From contig JAEZCE010000044.1 of NCBI GenBank assembly GCA_023429995.1, forward strand, positions 1 to 6,081: a stretch of DNA of 6,081 nucleotides, read 5' to 3'. The position numbers and the translations under genes were made by a program. Of this stretch, positions 4,580 through 6,081 are shown piece after piece. Position 1 is the stretch's first letter. Every line of letters starts with the position of its first letter. The notes under the pieces were generated by a model. That model did no database searches and was not told the DNA's origin. It saw only the letters and a program-made list of their open reading frames with translations. This DNA comes from Bacillota bacterium. Lineage in GTDB: Bacteria; Bacillota; UBA4882; UBA8346.

Positions 4580-5710
4580 GTGATGATAAACGACCCCCAT
4601 AACCATAATTCTAAAAATGAAGTTTTGATACGCTTGGCGCTGATTGTGGCTTTAATCATACTTGTAATGTTCGGTATCATGATTGCCCATACTATTCATC
4701 AGGAAAAGGCTTTACCGTCTAATGCCATAGCTGTGGCCGAAAGTACCATCCGTCTCGATACCCAAACCAGTAAATTCATTCTGAAAAATGGGATACCGTT
4801 TTTAGAGAAAATAATGGACGAAGATGACCCGTTAACTTTTTTAAATATAAACTTGATTCAAATCTATTGGTATTTGGCGGCAAATATCAAAAATACCAGC
4901 CCCTTTGAAATTGTTTGTACTCAGTTTCCAATACTGGCGCTCATGAAGTCCCAGCCTAAAATCCCGCTGACGATAACACCCGTACCCATCGAAAATCCGG
5001 ATGTCGATCAAAAGATTCCCATGCCGACACCCGGTGGCCAAGGGAATACAACCCTACCGGAGATAAAGGAAACCCCGGAAATATTCATATATCATACCCA
5101 TACAACGGAATCCTATATCCCGGCATGCGGCAAGGACCATATGGTCAATCAAAAGGGCGATATTGTCAAGGTTGGCGGCTATTTGGAAAAGGTTTTGGAA
5201 GAAAAATATCACATTCAATGTATGCATTCGGAGACGATTCACGATCAATTCCCGTTCAGGGATTCCTACAAACGTTCCCAGGTAACGATGATCAATTATT
5301 TGAAACAATATCCCTCTACCAAGGTAGTGTTAGATGTTCATCGCGACGCGACGCCCGGTTTGGAGAACAGCCGGATCGTAAAGGGTGAAAAAACAGCCAC
5401 TATTGTTACGGTTGTAGGTAGTGATAAAATGGGTCTGTCCCATCCTCGTTGGAAGGAAAACCTGCAATTTGCGAAGAAGCTCAATGAGAATATGGATTTG
5501 TATTATCCCGGCTTGAGTAATGGTATCATCATTTCGGATGCCCGGTACAATCAACATTTGCATTCCCACGCGATATTGATTGAATTCGGCGATCAGTATA
5601 CGACCTTGGAGGAAGCCTACCGGGCGGTAGATTTTTTTGCCGATGTTTTAGTCCACACAATGCAAAAAGACACCTCCCCGGGCATCACGACACTGGACGG
5701 AGGTCAATAA
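4580..5710 (+). CDS. spoIIP: Stage II sporulation protein P, septal peptidoglycan amidase/endopeptidase
   Basis: A 376-residue mother-cell protein that, with SpoIID and SpoIIM, degrades septal peptidoglycan so that the mother-cell membrane can engulf the forespore. The N-terminus has a short cytoplasmic tail and one membrane anchor (about residues 15-38). A linker rich in Pro/Gly/Thr (about 130-165) leads to the catalytic domain. The domain opens with IYHTHTTESYIP (170-181: His172 and Glu177, expected zinc/catalytic residues). VVLDVHRDA (249-257, His254) follows, and the family end motif is AILIEFGDQYTTLEEAYRA (331-349, Glu335). Length is normal. The start is GTG at 4580, 8 nt after AGGAG (4567-4571); an adjacent ATG at 4583 (11 nt) is the alternative. 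It stands alone here, not beside gpr as in Bacillus subtilis. No clear terminator follows. Confidence 0.95.
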   Translation: MMINDPHNHNSKNEVLIRLALIVALIILVMFGIMIAHTIHQEKALPSNAIAVAESTIRLDTQTSKFILKNGIPFLEKIMDEDDPLTFLNINLIQIYWYLAANIKNTSPFEIVCTQFPILALMKSQPKIPLTITPVPIENPDVDQKIPMPTPGGQGNTTLPEIKETPEIFIYHTHTTESYIPACGKDHMVNQKGDIVKVGGYLEKVLEEKYHIQCMHSETIHDQFPFRDSYKRSQVTMINYLKQYPSTKVVLDVHRDATPGLENSRIVKGEKTATIVTVVGSDKMGLSHPRWKENLQFAKKLNENMDLYYPGLSNGIIISDARYNQHLHSHAILIEFGDQYTTLEEAYRAVDFFADVLVHTMQKDTSPGITTLDGGQ

Positions 5711-5871
5711 TTTTCATGTTATAAACTCAACTTTCGCAAAGGAAAAAGCCGCAGAAAACAATTGATACGTAAGTATGGAAAAAAATAAAAAGATATATTG
5801 ACAATCTCAGATCGTATCGCTTCAAAAAAAATAGATACAAAAAGTTAACCACTTCATACGTTTAATGGAAG
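5711..5871. other. A/T-rich intergenic stretch after spoIIP
   Basis: No gene or clear terminator is visible. TTGACA (5798-5803) resembles a -35 box, but the sequence 17 nt later (TTCAAA) is a poor -10. A small inverted repeat, CACTTC (5850-5855) with GAAGTG (5868-5873), leads into the foldback element that follows. Confidence 0.5.
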
Positions 5872-6048
5872 TGTTGTACTGGGGTTCAAGCCCTCATTCT
5901 TGCTTTCTCCCGCCTTCGGGAGAAACGAAGGCCTTGTCAAGGCAGTCAAACTTCTTAAACCCTAAAAGGCTCCAGCGCACCGCGGTTCGTTTCTCCCGAG
6001 GGAGAAAGTGCGCCTCCATGGAGGCGAAGAATGAGGGGTGGACCAACA
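5872..6048. repeat. Foldback element with nested palindromes (MITE-like or structured RNA)
   Basis: Two arms pair over a long, interrupted stretch: CCCTCATTCTT (5891-5901) with AAGAATGAGGG (6027-6037); CTTTCTCCC (5903-5911) with GGGAGAAAG (6000-6008); and CGGGAGAAACGAA (5917-5929) with TTCGTTTCTCCCG (5986-5998). TGTTG (5872-5876) and CAACA (6044-6048) may form the outer ends. Each arm also folds on itself: TTTCTCCCG/CGGGAGAAA at 5904-5925 (4-nt loop) and TTTCTCCC/GGGAGAAA at 5990-6007. The right arm carries an additional perfect palindrome, CGCCTCCATGGAGGCG (6011-6026), that the left arm lacks. A short hairpin GCCTT/AAGGC (5931-5943) lies in the centre. The base composition is more G/C-rich than the flanks. 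A non-autonomous mobile repeat is the most likely explanation; a structured RNA is the alternative. Confidence 0.7.
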
Positions 6049-6081
6049 TTTCAGCTAAATAGATAGGTGCATAATCCCGTT

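Noticed and set aside
5878..5896. tRNA T-arm-like string GGGGTTCAAGCCC
   Set aside because: A 5-bp arm with a 7-nt loop can be drawn, but no acceptor, D or anticodon arm fits the upstream sequence.
5865..6062. 65-codon open frame on the plus strand crossing the foldback element
   Set aside because: Its sequence is almost wholly the inverted-repeat arms, there is no ribosome site before the ATG, and the product has no recognisable pattern; it is a by-product of the repeat.
1..6081. CRISPR array, prophage, toxin-antitoxin or defence system
   Set aside because: No regularly spaced direct repeats, no integrase, nuclease or toxin-like motifs on either strand; the genes are cobalamin synthesis and sporulation functions.

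Overview
The window most likely comes from an endospore-forming member of the Bacillota (Firmicutes). The evidence is a clear spoIIP gene, strong AAAGGAG-type ribosome binding sites, a cobalamin riboswitch of the usual Gram-positive layout, and a match to a late-sporulation promoter. I cannot place the genus from sequence alone.

Layout. Bases 1-198 hold no gene but contain a nested inverted repeat (24-59). From 3609 down to 199 on the minus strand runs one transcription unit. A sigma-A-like promoter (3581-3609) is followed by an adenosylcobalamin riboswitch (about 3405-3562), an A/T-rich terminator-like hairpin (3326-3354), and then cobT, cobU, cobS and cobC. The four genes are closely packed (gaps of 26, 66 and 13 nt). 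They encode the nucleotide-loop assembly branch of cobalamin synthesis. CobU activates adenosylcobinamide to its GDP form, CobT makes alpha-ribazole phosphate from dimethylbenzimidazole, CobS joins the two at the membrane, and CobC removes the phosphate. No corrin-ring genes are present, so the window by itself supports salvage or late-stage synthesis only.

Bases 3698-4284 carry two small minus-strand genes, each with a strong ribosome binding site. One encodes a 75-residue protein I do not recognise. The other encodes a 74-residue protein whose C-terminal half weakly resembles the SPOCS/DUF3794 fold found in spore-envelope proteins. A perfect match to the short sigma-K consensus lies upstream of the second. 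A 13-bp hairpin separates the two genes. A 295-bp divergent intergenic region follows, with a long-range inverted repeat (4411-4426 with 4545-4559).

spoIIP (4580-5710, plus strand) encodes the septal peptidoglycan amidase/endopeptidase needed for engulfment. The final stretch, about 5872-6048, is an approximately 177-bp foldback element: two arms pair over more than 30 positions and one arm carries an extra perfect 16-bp palindrome. It looks like a non-autonomous repeat (MITE-like) or a structured RNA, and an open frame crossing it is probably not a gene.

The best candidates for new biology are this foldback element, the small gene with the sigma-K-like promoter, and the possible double (termination plus ribosome-site masking) expression platform of the riboswitch. 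No complete novel system is evident.
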